In this document: positions 8,466 to 18,689 of the stretch, one piece after another
Position numbering within the stretch: the stretch's first letter is position 1
Layout of the letters: every line of letters begins with the position of its first letter
Source of the DNA: Nocardia xishanensis NBRC 101358
GTDB taxonomy: Bacteria; Actinomycetota; Actinomycetes; Mycobacteriales; Mycobacteriaceae
Direction of reading: 5' to 3'
Length of the DNA: 64,000 nucleotides
Assembly (NCBI RefSeq): GCF_001613365.1
Contig: NZ_BDCF01000001.1
Span: 469,921 to 533,920, forward strand
Notes under the pieces: model-generated
What the model saw: only the letters and a program-made list of their open reading frames with translations
What the model was told of the DNA's origin: nothing
The model's database searches: none
Position numbers and translations under genes: made by a program

Positions 8466-8975
8466 TCAGACCGCGGCCGGGCGACGACCGAAACCGAGGC
8501 GGCGGGCGATGCGGGCCATCAGTTGCGACATCCGCGAGGGGAAGGAATTCGGGGTGGGGACGGTGACCGGGCGGACGCGCCCGTTGTGGATGGCGGCGAT
8601 GCGCCAGCCGTCCGAAGTGCGCATCACCACGACGGTCTGGCGGGAGAGCCTGCGCTTCGGCAGCCGGGAACGCCACGGCATCAGCACCGACGCGGTGCCG
8701 TGCAGCACCGCGACGTCGGGCGTGAGGTAGCGGATCGATTCGAGGTCGCCCACCAACGCGGAACCCGCGAGCACGCCGCGGAACAGCAGGTCGTGATTGT
8801 GGTGATGCTCGGCGCGGCCGATGGCGCGGGTGCCGTCGTAGGAGACGTAGTCGGAGTCCTCGGTGAACAGCGCGCCGAAGGTGGCGGCGTCGTTGTCGGT
8901 CCAGGCTCGCATGAAGCGCTGGAACAGGTCCCGGATCAGGGTGTCGTCGTCGGTGCGATCGAGTGTGTGGTTCAT
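8466..8975 (-). CDS. SnoaL-like (NTF2 fold) domain protein
   Basis: A 169-residue protein with the NTF2-like pattern DTLIRDLFQRFMRAWTDNDA, FGALFTEDSDYVSYDGTRAIG, and late strands VVVMRTSDGWRIAAIHNGR. These match SgcJ/EcaC or DUF4440-type proteins that bind small hydrophobic molecules or act as hydrolases; the substrate is unknown. A C-terminal basic tail (MARIARRLGFGRRP) follows. It is divergent from a second MarR gene with an AT-rich inverted repeat between them, so MarR control is likely. Convergent with menG, 19 bp apart. Confidence 0.8.
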   Translation of the reverse strand: MNHTLDRTDDDTLIRDLFQRFMRAWTDNDAATFGALFTEDSDYVSYDGTRAIGRAEHHHNHDLLFRGVLAGSALVGDLESIRYLTPDVAVLHGTASVLMPWRSRLPKRRLSRQTVVVMRTSDGWRIAAIHNGRVRPVTVPTPNSFPSRMSQLMARIARRLGFGRRPAAV

Positions 8976-9004
8976 GGCGCGGCGCTCCCGTGGTAATATT
9001 TTGA

Positions 9005-9023
9005 CTATCGAATAATAAGATAG
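9005..9023. promoter_or_regulatory. Candidate MarR operator in divergent promoter
   Basis: CTATC (9005-9009) and GATAG (9019-9023) flank an AT-rich core, giving an imperfect 19-bp inverted repeat in a strikingly AT-rich island (8995-9030). It lies between the divergent SnoaL-like and marR genes, 14 bp before the marR ATG. Position and symmetry suit autorepression; no footprint data are available. Confidence 0.55.
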
Positions 9024-9036
9024 CAGAAAGGTTCGA

Positions 9037-9510
9037 ATGTCGAAAGATGAGAGGATCGACGCGGTCGGCGAGCAACTGCGGCTGCTACAGCGCAGTTTCG
9101 ACACGTTCGACGAGGCCGCCGCCGCTCGCCTCGGCCTCAACCGCACGGACCTGCGCTGCCTGGACATCGCGCTCGGTCGCGGACCGCTGCCCGCGGGTGA
9201 ACTGAGCGCCGAGCTGAAGCTCAGTCCTGGCGCCACCACGACGGTCATCGACCGGCTGCAACGCGCGGGGTTCGTCACCCGCACCCAGGACCCGGCCAGC
9301 CGCCGCAGGGTGCTCGTCGAGGCCACCGCTGCCGCACGCGCCGCCGCGGCCGACATCTTCGTCCCGGTCGGCATCGCGGGCGCGCGGGCGCTGCGCCGCT
9401 ACAGCGCCGACCAGCTCGACCTCATCCTCGACTTCCTCGGGACCGCACTCGCCGTCCACCGCGCCGAGACCGAAAGACTGACGGCCGAAACCGCCGAGCA
9501 ACCGCACTGA
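9037..9510 (+). CDS. MarR-family transcriptional regulator (2)
   Basis: A 157-residue winged-helix protein. The HTH is GPLPAGELSAELKLSPGATTTVIDRLQRAGFVTRTQDP (about residues 49-86), with the wing SRRRVLVEAT. The flanking helices suit dimerisation. It is divergent from a SnoaL-like gene and is followed, after 109 bp, by the nitrate reductase gene. Local control of the SnoaL-like gene is the most probable role. Control of nitrate reductase is possible, but a hairpin at 9538-9564 separates them. Confidence 0.88.
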   Translation: MSKDERIDAVGEQLRLLQRSFDTFDEAAAARLGLNRTDLRCLDIALGRGPLPAGELSAELKLSPGATTTVIDRLQRAGFVTRTQDPASRRRVLVEATAAARAAAADIFVPVGIAGARALRRYSADQLDLILDFLGTALAVHRAETERLTAETAEQPH

Positions 9511-9537
9511 TCTGCGACGACGTGACCGACACCACAG

Positions 9538-9564
9538 CTCACAGCCGCGATTGTTGGCTGTGAG
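9538..9564. terminator. Hairpin between marR and nitrate reductase
   Basis: A perfect 9-bp inverted repeat, CTCACAGCC (9538-9546) and GGCTGTGAG (9556-9564), with a 9-nt loop. It can end marR transcription. It could also be a leader hairpin or operator for the downstream nitrate reductase gene, whose start is 56 bp away. Confidence 0.5.
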
Positions 9565-9572
9565 GAGAATTG

Positions 9573-9587
9573 TCACCTGGCGATAAC
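9573..9587. promoter_or_regulatory. Candidate GlnR half-site upstream of nitrate reductase
   Basis: GTCACCTGGCGATAAC shows the AC-N9-AC spacing described for mycobacterial GlnR sites (AC at 9575-9576 and 9586-9587). It lies 33 bp before the nitrate reductase start. GlnR is the known activator of nitrate assimilation genes in this order, so the placement makes sense; the match is short and could be chance. Confidence 0.4.
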
Positions 9588-9619
9588 GTTCGGTAAATCC
9601 GGCGCAATCGGGGTTCCGG

Positions 9620-12600
9620 ATGATCGGTGACATGTCGGACGCAGCCAACAGCCCCGCGCCGGGCGTCGCCAGAACGGCGTGCTCGTACTGCGGCGTGGGT
9701 TGCGGCATCACGGTCGAGACCAAGCGGGGCGCCGGGGGTTCACCGGTGATCGCCAAGGTCAGCGGCGACAAACTGCATCCGTCGAACGCCGGCAGGCTCT
9801 GCACCAAGGGCGCCACCCACGCGGAACTGATGCAGACGCCGGGACGGATGACGACCGCGTACCGGCGTCCCGAGCGTGGGCAGGAACCGACGCCGGTCAC
9901 CGTGGACGCCGCGGTGCGCGAGGCGGCCGATCGGTTGCGCGCCATTCTCGACGAGCACGGGTCCGACGCCATCGCGCTGTACGTCTCCGGGCAGATGTCG
10001 CTCGAGGCGCAGTACCTGGCCACCAAACTGGCCAAGGGCTACCTGCGGACCGTGCACATCGAGGCCAACTCGCGACTGTGCATGGCCAGTGCGGGCACCG
10101 GCTACAAACAGTCGCTCGGCGCCGACGGCCCGCCCGGCTCCTACGACGATTTCGAGCACGCCGACCTGTTCTTCGTCATCGGCGCGAACATGGCCGACTG
10201 TCATCCGATCCTCTACCTGCGCATGGCCGATCGGCTGAAGGCGGGCGCCAAGCTGATCGTCGCCGACCCCCGCCGCACCGACACCGCCGTGCGCGCCGAC
10301 CTGTACCTCCAGCTGCGCCCCGGCACCGACCTCGCGCTGCTCAACGGCCTGCTGCACCTGCTCGTCGCGAACGGCGACATCGACGAGGAGTTCATTGCCG
10401 AGCACACCGAGGGCTGGGACGCCATGCCCGAATTCCTCGCCGACTACCCGCCGGACCGGGTCGCCGAGATCACCGGCCTCGCCGAACAGGACATTCGCAC
10501 CGCGGCGCGCTGGATCGGCGAGGCGGGCGAGTGGATGACGCTGTGGACGATGGGACTCAACCAGTCCACCCACGGCACCTGGAACACCAACGCGATCTGC
10601 AACCTGCACCTGGCCACCGGCGCCATCTGCCGCCCCGGCAGCGGTCCCTTCTCGCTGACCGGTCAGCCCAACGCCATGGGCGGTCGCGAGATGGGATACA
10701 TGGGCCCCGGCCTGCCCGGTCAGCGCTCGCTGCTCTCCCCCGCCGACCGCGGCTTCGTGGAGACGGCGTGGGGTGTGGAACCCGGCACGATTCGCACCGA
10801 GGCGGGGCCTGGCACGATCGAGATGTTCCGCGGCATGGCCGACGGCGAGATCAAGGCGGCGTGGATCATCTGCACCAATCCCGTTGCCTCCGTGGCCAAC
10901 CGGAAGACGGTGATCGCGGGTCTCGAGGCCGCCGAGCTGGTGATCGCCCAGGACGCCTACACCGACACCGCCACCAACTCCTACGCCGACCTGCTGTTGC
11001 CCGCCACGCTCTGGGCCGAGGCCGATGCGGTGATGGTGAACTCCGAACGCAATGTCACCCTGTTGCAGCGCTCGGTCGACCCGGTCGGCGACGCGCGGCC
11101 GGACTGGCTGCTGATCGCGCAGGTGGCCACGGCCATGGGCTTCCCCGGCTTCGAATACGCGTCCAGCGCCGAGGTTTTCGCCGAGATCCAAGGCTTCGCC
11201 AATACGGCGACGGGCTACGACCTGCGCGGCATGAGCTACGACGCGCTGCGCGACGGCCCGATGCAGTGGCCGTGCGCCGAACCCGGCAAGCGCCGCAACC
11301 CGATCCGCTACCTGAACGACGGCGTCAGCCAGGATCTCTTCGTCGACGAGGAAGGTCACCGCCCGCGGCTTGCCTTCGCCACCGCGAGCCGCCGCGCGAT
11401 GTTCTGGCCGCGCCCGCACATGCCGCCGGAGGAAATGCCCGACGACGACTACCCGTTCGTGCTGAACACCGGTCGCCTGCAACATCAGTGGCACACCATG
11501 ACCAAGACCGGCAAGATCGCCAAGCTCACCAAGCTGACCGGGCAGCCTTTCCTCGAGGTGCATCCGGCGGACGCCGAGCGGCTCGGCGTCCGCGCGGGTG
11601 ATCAACTCGAAATCGCCTCCCGCCGCGGCCGAGCCGTGCTGCCGGTGCAGATCAGCGACCGGGTGCGCCCCGGCGACTGCTTCGCGCCATTCCACTGGAA
11701 CGACGAACAGGGTGAGTATCTGACCATCAACGCCGTCACCAACGACGCCGTCGATCCGGCCTCGCTGCAACCCGAGTTCAAGCAGTGCGCCGTCTCACTG
11801 CGCCGCGTCGCGCCGATGAAGCAGGCCGAAACACCGGTCGCCGAACCGGTTTCCGCGTCGCAGGGGGGCGCGCATCCGCTCGCGGTGATGCTCGGGCTCG
11901 ACAGCGGCGTCGCGCCGACGCTCACCGACACCGAGCAGATCTACCTCAGTGGGTATCTGGCCGCGCTGCACTCGCTGCCGGTGATCGGCCAACCGGTGCT
12001 GCCGGAGACCGCGCCGCTGTCCACCCGCGGCAGGCTCTGGATCGACGGACTGCTCGCGGGCATGTACTCACGCGGCGCGCTGACCCCCGAGACACCGGCG
12101 CCCATGGCGGCGGAGCGGCCGGTCACGGTGTTGTGGGCCTCGCAGACCGGCAACGCCGAGGAGTTCGCCGCGGCGGCGGCCGAGCGCCTGGCCGAATCCG
12201 GCTTCGCGCCGCGGCTTTTCGAGATGGACTCCTGTGATCTCGGCGCGCTGACCGGCGACGCCCTGTTCATCAGCAGCACCTTCGGCGATGGCGGTCCGCC
12301 GGACAACGGCGCGGACTTCTGGACCAGGCTCGCCGACAGCGCGACCCGGCTGACCGGCCTGCGCTACGCCGTCCTCGCGCTCGGCGACTCCTCCTACGAC
12401 GACTTCTGCGGCCACGGCCGCAAGCTGGACGAGAAGCTGGCCGAGCGCGGCGCCACCCGGCTGCTGCCGCGGGTGGACTGCGAACCCGACTACGAGGAGC
12501 CGGCGAGCCGCTGGCTGGACGCGGTGCTCGGCGCGTTCGGCGGCGAGGACGACGGCGAGGGCCCGGCTCCGGACGGCGGTTCCGGTCCGCGCCCGCCGGT

Positions 12601-13822
12601 CCGCGCCGCGAGTTCCGGCGGCACCATGCTGCTGACCAGGCCCGAGGCTCCGGCTCCCGCGCGTTCCCTGCGCGCCGCGCCCGCGCGGTTCACCCGTAAC
12701 GCGCCGGTGGCCGCACCGCTCGTGCGCAACGAACAGCTCTCGCGCGCCGGATCGCCGAAGGAGGTGCGTCAGTTCGGTTTCGATCTACGCGGCCTCGACG
12801 CCGGCTACGAAGTGGGCGATTCACTCGGTGTATGGCCGTCGAACTGTCCTTCGCTGGTCGAGGAGTGGCTCACCGCCACCGGCCTGGACGGACGGCGCAT
12901 CATCGAGGTGGACGACCTGGATATGCCGCTGACCGAGGCGCTGCGCACCAGATACGACATCACCAAGGTCAGCCCCGACCTGCTCGGCTTCATCGGCGAG
13001 CGCAACCCGAGCAACCAGCTCGCCAAGCTGCTGCGCAGGGACAACCGCAACGAGCTGGACAGCTATCTCTGGGATCGCCAGGCCGTCGACGTGCTACGCG
13101 ACTTCCCGGTGCGGGCCGACCTGGTGGAATGGCTCGGCGCGCTGAAAAAGCTTCAGCCGCGCCAGTATTCGATCTCGTCGAGTCCGCTGGTCAGCCCGGA
13201 CGAGGTGCAGCTGACGGTCGGCGTCGTCCGCTACGGCGAACCAAGCGGCGCCGGCGCCCGGCGCGGCGGGGTCTGCTCCACCTTCCTCGCCGACCGGGTG
13301 CCGAGCGAGTCCGCCGACGCCACCGTGCCGATCTTCCTTCAGCGCGCACCGCATTTCCGGCCGCCGCTCGATCCGACGGCGCCGATGATCATGGTCGGTC
13401 CCGGCACCGGCATCGCCCCGTTCCGCGGCTTCCTGCACGAGAGAAGGGCGCTCGGCGCGACGGGCCGCAACTGGTTGTTCTTCGGCGAACAGCATGCGGC
13501 GCAGAACTTCTACTACCGCGCGGAACTGGAGGACATGTTCCGCACCGGTTTCCTGACCCGTCTCGACCTGGCGTTCTCCCGCGACCAGCGGGAGCGGATC
13601 TACGTGCAACACCGGATGATCGAGCACGGCGCCGAGCTGTGGTCCTGGCTGCGCGACGGCGCCCACTTCTACGTGTGCGGCGACGCGGCGCGCATGGCCA
13701 AGGACGTGGACGACACGCTGCTCGCCATCGCCCGCATCCACGGCAAGCTGGACGAGGACGGCGCGCTGGCGTTCCGCAAGCAGCTCGTCGCCGAGAAGCG
13801 TTACGTGCGCGACGTCTACTGA
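9620..13822 (+). CDS. Assimilatory nitrate reductase fused to CysJ-like flavoprotein reductase
   Basis: A self-contained enzyme predicted to reduce nitrate to nitrite with NADPH. Residues about 20-730 form a molybdopterin oxidoreductase: an N-terminal [4Fe-4S] site with C21, C24, C28 and C61, and C154 in SRLCMASAG as the likely Mo ligand. Next comes a CysJ-type N-terminal linker ([16 protein letters not shown]). A flavodoxin domain follows ([14 protein letters not shown] from about 834), then a cytochrome P450 reductase-like FAD domain ([18 protein letters not shown]). Last is an NADPH domain ([32 protein letters not shown]). Similar fusions are known in mycobacteria (NasN of M. smegmatis). 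ATG at 9632 is an alternative start. No nitrite reductase is in the window. Confidence 0.9.
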   Translation: MIGDMSDAANSPAPGVARTACSYCGVGCGITVETKRGAGGSPVIAKVSGDKLHPSNAGRLCTKGATHAELMQTPGRMTTAYRRPERGQEPTPVTVDAAVREAADRLRAILDEHGSDAIALYVSGQMSLEAQYLATKLAKGYLRTVHIEANSRLCMASAGTGYKQSLGADGPPGSYDDFEHADLFFVIGANMADCHPILYLRMADRLKAGAKLIVADPRRTDTAVRADLYLQLRPGTDLALLNGLLHLLVANGDIDEEFIAEHTEGWDAMPEFLADYPPDRVAEITGLAEQDIRTAARWIGEAGEWMTLWTMGLNQSTHGTWNTNAICNLHLATGAICRPGSGPFSLTGQPNAMGGREMGYMGPGLPGQRSLLSPADRGFVETAWGVEPGTIRTEAGPGTIEMFRGMADGEIKAAWIICTNPVASVANRKTVIAGLEAAELVIAQDAYTDTATNSYADLLLPATLWAEADAVMVNSERNVTLLQRSVDPVGDARPDWLLIAQVATAMGFPGFEYASSAEVFAEIQGFANTATGYDLRGMSYDALRDGPMQWPCAEPGKRRNPIRYLNDGVSQDLFVDEEGHRPRLAFATASRRAMFWPRPHMPPEEMPDDDYPFVLNTGRLQHQWHTMTKTGKIAKLTKLTGQPFLEVHPADAERLGVRAGDQLEIASRRGRAVLPVQISDRVRPGDCFAPFHWNDEQGEYLTINAVTNDAVDPASLQPEFKQCAVSLRRVAPMKQAETPVAEPVSASQGGAHPLAVMLGLDSGVAPTLTDTEQIYLSGYLAALHSLPVIGQPVLPETAPLSTRGRLWIDGLLAGMYSRGALTPETPAPMAAERPVTVLWASQTGNAEEFAAAAAERLAESGFAPRLFEMDSCDLGALTGDALFISSTFGDGGPPDNGADFWTRLADSATRLTGLRYAVLALGDSSYDDFCGHGRKLDEKLAERGATRLLPRVDCEPDYEEPASRWLDAVLGAFGGEDDGEGPAPDGGSGPRPPVRAASSGGTMLLTRPEAPAPARSLRAAPARFTRNAPVAAPLVRNEQLSRAGSPKEVRQFGFDLRGLDAGYEVGDSLGVWPSNCPSLVEEWLTATGLDGRRIIEVDDLDMPLTEALRTRYDITKVSPDLLGFIGERNPSNQLAKLLRRDNRNELDSYLWDRQAVDVLRDFPVRADLVEWLGALKKLQPRQYSISSSPLVSPDEVQLTVGVVRYGEPSGAGARRGGVCSTFLADRVPSESADATVPIFLQRAPHFRPPLDPTAPMIMVGPGTGIAPFRGFLHERRALGATGRNWLFFGEQHAAQNFYYRAELEDMFRTGFLTRLDLAFSRDQRERIYVQHRMIEHGAELWSWLRDGAHFYVCGDAARMAKDVDDTLLAIARIHGKLDEDGALAFRKQLVAEKRYVRDVY

Positions 13823-13834
13823 TCCGCTGCTGGG

Positions 13835-13856
13835 CGGCCCGCCCGGCGGCGGGCCG
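13835..13856. terminator. Bidirectional intrinsic terminator candidate
   Basis: A perfect 8-bp GC-rich inverted repeat (CGGCCCGC at 13835-13842, GCGGGCCG at 13849-13856) with a 6-nt loop. It lies in the 41-bp gap between the convergent nitrate reductase and aldo-keto reductase stops. Confidence 0.6.
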
Positions 13857-13863
13857 AATCCCG

Positions 13864-14919
<1,056 letters not shown>

Positions 14920-14960
14920 CGGACGGCCCTCCTAAAGGGTCTATAGTTCCGTTAATGCCT

Positions 14961-14982
14961 CCGAACGGTACACCCCGTTCGG
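14961..14982. promoter_or_regulatory. Candidate TetR operator
   Basis: CCGAACGG and CCGTTCGG form perfect 8-bp arms separated by TACACC, in the 87-bp gap between the divergent aldo-keto reductase and tetR genes. Weaker outer arms AGTTCC (14945-14950) and GGAACT surround it. Location and symmetry suit a TetR-family repressor site shared by both promoters. Confidence 0.65.
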
Positions 14983-15006
14983 CGCAAATGGAACTGGAGT
15001 CCTGTT

Positions 15007-15633
15007 ATGCCGTTCGAAGAACCCGCTCCCGGATCGGTTCGCCCAGGTGGGCGCACCGCGCGCATCCGCGAGGCCGTCCTGCGCACAGCGGGCGACCTAC
15101 TCGCCGAACGAGGGTTCGCGACACTGGATCTCGCGGAGGTCGCGGCCGCGGCCGGGGTCGGCAAGACCACCGTCTACCGGCGCTGGGGCACCCCGGCCGG
15201 GCTCGTCGCCGATCTGCTCGCCGATATGGCCGAGCAGTCGCTGCCGCGCGCCGACACCGGCTCGCTGCGCGGCGATCTCACCGCCAACGCGCGTCTGGTC
15301 GCGAAGACGCTGACCGATCCGCGCCAAAGCCGCCTCTTTCAAGCCGTGATCGCCGCGGCCACCGGCGACCCGATCACCGCGGCGGCGCTGCGCCGTTTCT
15401 ACGACGTCCGCCTCAACGAGTGGGCGCCGTGCGTCGAGGACGCGATCGCGCGCGGCGAGGCGCCCGAGGGCACCGATCCGCGCGCGGTCCTCTCGGCGGT
15501 CTCGGCTCCGCTCTACTACCGCCTGCTCGCCAGCGGCGATCCCATCGACGAAGCAGCTGCGGGCGTCGCCGTCCGAGCCGCCATGGACGCCGTCGCCGCG
15601 GGCACTTTCGTCACCGGCCTGGCCGAAGGCTAG
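15007..15633 (+). CDS. TetR-family transcriptional regulator
   Basis: A 208-residue repressor. The N-terminal HTH runs from about residue 20 to 60: RIREAVLRTAGDLLAERGF, then LAEVAAAAGVGKTTVYRRW. The C-terminal ligand domain resembles TetR_C_33-type folds, containing LFQAVIAAATGDP and RRFYDVRLNEWAP. It is divergent from the aldo-keto reductase and separated by a 22-bp inverted repeat. It probably represses that gene and itself. The ligand is unknown. Its stop overlaps the convergent TIGR03086-type gene by 4 bp. Confidence 0.9.
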   Translation: MPFEEPAPGSVRPGGRTARIREAVLRTAGDLLAERGFATLDLAEVAAAAGVGKTTVYRRWGTPAGLVADLLADMAEQSLPRADTGSLRGDLTANARLVAKTLTDPRQSRLFQAVIAAATGDPITAAALRRFYDVRLNEWAPCVEDAIARGEAPEGTDPRAVLSAVSAPLYYRLLASGDPIDEAAAGVAVRAAMDAVAAGTFVTGLAEG

Positions 15634-16208
15634 GGCGTCCAGCTCGGCGTGCGGCCGGTGAGGCCGATCACGCGATCGAGCAGGGGTGCGTCGGCGGGGA
15701 CCTCGACCACCGGGCCGAAGAGTCCCGGCGTGCCGGTCGTCGGCGTTTCGCGGAGGAAGTCGAACAGGATCGCCGCGTGCGATTCGGCGCAGGTGAACGG
15801 CTGACCGGTGGCCCGCGCCAGGTCCCAGCCGTGCACGACGACCTCGTCCAGCGCGATCACGGCCATCACGAGCGCGGCCTCCGTGACGCCACCCGCCTCG
15901 GTCTCGCCTTCCCACGCGCCCGGCTCGCGCCAGGCGGCCACCAACTCCTTCAGCTGGGCCTGAATTCGGGTGCGCCAATCCTCGGGCAGCTTCGAGTCCC
16001 GCCCGACGGCGGGCGGGGTGCTGCGGCCGACGGATTCCTTGGTCGCCGCCTGCCGGAACGCCTCGGTCAGCGCGAGCACGTGATCGAGCAGCGCGGCGAC
16101 GGTGCTGCCTTCGCATGGCGTCGGGGTGTGCAGCTGGTCGTCGGAGATGCCCGCTACCACGGTCTCCAATGCGGTAGCGGCGGGCTCGAAATCGAACGTG
16201 GGTGTCAT
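15630..16208 (-). CDS. TIGR03086 family metal-binding protein (DinB/MDMPI-like)
   Basis: A 192-residue helical-bundle protein. It has the TIGR03086 pattern: an early PTPCEGSTVAALLDHV segment with the metal-ligand histidine, and the later VHGWDLARATGQPF motif with a second histidine. Members bind a divalent metal, and some are mycothiol-dependent isomerases or S-transferases; the substrate here is not known. It is transcribed from the right and ends in a tail-to-tail overlap with the TetR gene. No operon partner is evident. Confidence 0.85.
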   Translation of the reverse strand: MTPTFDFEPAATALETVVAGISDDQLHTPTPCEGSTVAALLDHVLALTEAFRQAATKESVGRSTPPAVGRDSKLPEDWRTRIQAQLKELVAAWREPGAWEGETEAGGVTEAALVMAVIALDEVVVHGWDLARATGQPFTCAESHAAILFDFLRETPTTGTPGLFGPVVEVPADAPLLDRVIGLTGRTPSWTP

Positions 16209-16373
16209 CGGGTCTCCTGCCGGATGCGAGTTGTCTGCGTGAGTTGAGACGGTGCGGTGACGCGGAATTCATCGGTTCGCACCGCTGCCCGGGGCCGCCC
16301 CGAACGGGCGGCCCGGCTCCTCCGCGATCAACTCGTAACGGCGAAAAGCACTGGAAAAGAGGAGAATTGGTGG

Positions 16374-16610
16374 ATGAAGGGTGATCGAGTGGAGATCGTC
16401 GTCGATGTCGGTGACGGCTCCCGCAATTACGAAATCGCCGCGACACGGGCGGGGCGGCGGGTCGAGGTGCGCATCGCGCGCGGAGTGGTCGAAGTCAGCG
16501 AGGTGACGCGGACCGGGGTCGCGGTCCGTACGGCGCGGTTCATGGCCGGACGCACGCTGGCGCTGGTCGAGCATCCGGCGAACGGGGGCGTGGCCGTCGA
16601 GGGGGAATGA
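16374..16610 (+). CDS. Small hypothetical protein, strand-rich
   Basis: A 78-residue protein with an alternating hydrophobic pattern (VEIVVDVGDGSRNYEIAAT, RRVEVRIARGVVEVSEVTRT) that predicts a small all-beta fold. It ends in HPANGGVAVEGE. The ATG at 16374 follows GGAGA at proper spacing, which decides the start. There are no cysteines, signal peptide or membrane segment. I do not recognise the family. It stands alone upstream of another small acidic protein on the same strand. Confidence 0.65.
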   Translation: MKGDRVEIVVDVGDGSRNYEIAATRAGRRVEVRIARGVVEVSEVTRTGVAVRTARFMAGRTLALVEHPANGGVAVEGE

Positions 16611-16736
16611 AGCCATACGGCGCGGACGGTTGCCGGAAGCTCACGCTCGGAGCATTCTCGACACTGCCGGACTGTTGTCCGCTTCCCTGATTGGGTATAC
16701 CCGATGCGGGAGAGCACCAGCGGAGAGGAGCACACG

Positions 16737-16982
16737 ATGATCGATCGCAGCACCCCGCGTACGTTGGACGACGCCCCGGAGGCCGATCGCGTGGAGCAAT
16801 CCACGCCCGCCTACCAGGTGGACGACGCCGATACCGACGACCGGGCCGCCGCGGAAACCGGCGTCGAACGCGCGGCGCGTCCCGCGGTCGATCGCGACAT
16901 CTGGGACGCGAACGAAGCCGACCTCATCGAGCAGTCCATCCCCGTGCCGATCGACGACGAGGATCGCGACGAGGCCGAATAG
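16737..16982 (+). CDS. Small acidic protein with duplicated EAD-xx-EQS motif
   Basis: An 81-residue, strongly acidic, probably disordered protein. The motif EADRVEQSTP (about residues 14-23) recurs as EADLIEQSIPVP (about 61-72). A strong Shine-Dalgarno GGAGAGGAG stands before the ATG at 16737. No membrane segment or enzyme motif is present. Similar short acidic proteins with an ADxxEQ motif occur widely in actinobacteria without known function; this is from memory. It is convergent with menD, 13 bp apart. Confidence 0.7.
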   Translation: MIDRSTPRTLDDAPEADRVEQSTPAYQVDDADTDDRAAAETGVERAARPAVDRDIWDANEADLIEQSIPVPIDDEDRDEAE

Positions 16983-16995
16983 TCCGTCGAAGGGC

Positions 16996-18636
16996 TCAGG
17001 TCGCGATCTTGGCCCGCACCGCGGCGTGCAGCTCGCGCAGGCTGGACCGTTCCGTCGCCACCTCCAGCACCCGCAGACCGTGCGCGTGCCCGGCCAGTTC
17101 GGCCGCCAGCTGTTCCGGGTCCACCTGCCGGTGCGGAACGCGGTACGCGGCGCACAGCGCGGCCAGGTCCATGCCGTGCGGCGTGCCGAAGACGCGTTCG
17201 AAGACGCCCGCGTACTGCGGGTCGCCCTGTTCGAGTAGCTCGAAGATGCCGCCGCCGTCGTCGTTGGCGACCACGATCGTCAGGTCGACCGGCCGCGGCT
17301 CGCCGGGCCCGATCAGCAGTCCCGACGCGTCGTGCAGGAATGTCAGATCGCCGATCAGCGCGACGGTGCGGCCGCCGTGCGCCACGGCCGCGCCGACGGC
17401 CGTCGACACCGTTCCGTCGATGCCTGCCACGCCGCGGTTCGACAGCACCTTGATGCCGGGGCGCGGATGCGAGACCAGAGCCGCGTCGCGCACCGGATTG
17501 GACGCGCCGAGCAGGAGCTGATCGCCCTCGCGCAGCGCGTCCATCACGACCGCGGCCACGTGCAGGCCGGTCGGCTTCGGGTGGCCGGCGAGCGCGGCGC
17601 GCACCACCTGTTCGGCGTTGTCGCTCACCTCGCGGCAATGCGCGAGCCACTCCGCGCTCGGCGCGCCGATGGTGATCGCGCGGGTGCCGGTACCGACGAC
17701 ATTGCCCGACACATCGGGCCAGCGCGGACCGGTCGTCAGCGCGAACACGGTGACGGATGGATCGGAGAGCACCTTGGACACCTGCCGGTGCAGGGTCGGG
17801 CGACCGGTGATGATGGCCTGCTTCGGTTTCAGCAACGGCAGCGCTAGCGGGTGCAGCGCCGGGCCGTGCATGGGCGCGGTCGGCTCCGCGACGGTCGGCA
17901 ACTCGGCCAACTCGGGGCGCAGACCGGCGCCGTGCCCGGAGATCACCACGGTGTCCGGGGTCAGATCGATGTCGAGCGGCACGTCCAGCGTCGCGTACTG
18001 CGTCGCCGTCCAGGGCTGCCCGTCCGTGCGTCCTTCTGGGCCCGCGGCCGCCTCCGGGTCCGGCACCAGCGGCTCGCGCAGCGGAATGTCGAAATGGACC
18101 GGGCCCGCGTTGCCCGAACGCGTCCCGCGGGCCGCGGCGAGCACCCGGCACACCGCCGAGCGCCACACGCTGTTCTGCTGCCCGTACGGACCGCTGCCGT
18201 TGCCGCTGTGGTCTACCTCGGCAAGCCCGAGACTGATGGTGGCACGCACCTGGCTACCGAACAGGCCCAGCTGCTCGACGGTCTGATTGGCGCCGGTGCC
18301 CAGCATCTCGTAAGGCCGATTGGCGCTCAGCACGATCAGCGGGACCCGCGCGTAGTTCGCCTCCAGCACCGCGGGGCCGAGATTCGCGACCGCGGTACCC
18401 GAGGTCATCACCACCGGAACCGGATTGTTGCCCGCGATCGCCAGACCGATGGCGAGAAAACCCGCGGTTCGTTCGTCGATGCGCATGTGCAGCCGCAACC
18501 GACCGGCCGCGTCGGCGGCCTGGAGCGCGAAGGCGAGCGGAGCGTTCCGCGAACCGGGACACAACACCACATCGCGGACACCCCCGCGCACAAGTTCGTC
18601 GACGACTACTCGAGCCTGAGCGGTAGACGGGTTCAC
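16996..18636 (-). CDS. menD: SEPHCHC synthase (2-succinyl-5-enolpyruvyl-6-hydroxy-3-cyclohexene-1-carboxylate synthase)
   Basis: A thiamine diphosphate enzyme that joins isochorismate and 2-oxoglutarate in menaquinone synthesis. The 546-residue protein has the N-terminal PYR domain ([43 protein letters not shown]). Its C-terminal PP domain carries [16 protein letters not shown] and the ThDP motif [13 protein letters not shown] with later [11 protein letters not shown]. Length and motifs match MenD. It is the only gene on its strand between 16.9 and 18.6 kb; the upstream 540 bp are a repeat-rich non-coding region, so its promoter lies within or near that. Confidence 0.95.
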   Translation of the reverse strand: MNPSTAQARVVVDELVRGGVRDVVLCPGSRNAPLAFALQAADAAGRLRLHMRIDERTAGFLAIGLAIAGNNPVPVVMTSGTAVANLGPAVLEANYARVPLIVLSANRPYEMLGTGANQTVEQLGLFGSQVRATISLGLAEVDHSGNGSGPYGQQNSVWRSAVCRVLAAARGTRSGNAGPVHFDIPLREPLVPDPEAAAGPEGRTDGQPWTATQYATLDVPLDIDLTPDTVVISGHGAGLRPELAELPTVAEPTAPMHGPALHPLALPLLKPKQAIITGRPTLHRQVSKVLSDPSVTVFALTTGPRWPDVSGNVVGTGTRAITIGAPSAEWLAHCREVSDNAEQVVRAALAGHPKPTGLHVAAVVMDALREGDQLLLGASNPVRDAALVSHPRPGIKVLSNRGVAGIDGTVSTAVGAAVAHGGRTVALIGDLTFLHDASGLLIGPGEPRPVDLTIVVANDDGGGIFELLEQGDPQYAGVFERVFGTPHGMDLAALCAAYRVPHRQVDPEQLAAELAGHAHGLRVLEVATERSSLRELHAAVRAKIAT

Positions 18637-18689
18637 GGCTCCAGCCTCTCAGACAGTCCGCGCGCCGTCTCCGTCACCCTGGTCACAGT

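Noticed and set aside
9740..11770. Long minus-strand open frame of 676 codons opposite the nitrate reductase
   Set aside because: It is the antisense of a gene with clear motifs; composition (Gly/Arg/Val/His-rich) is typical of an antisense frame in high-GC DNA.
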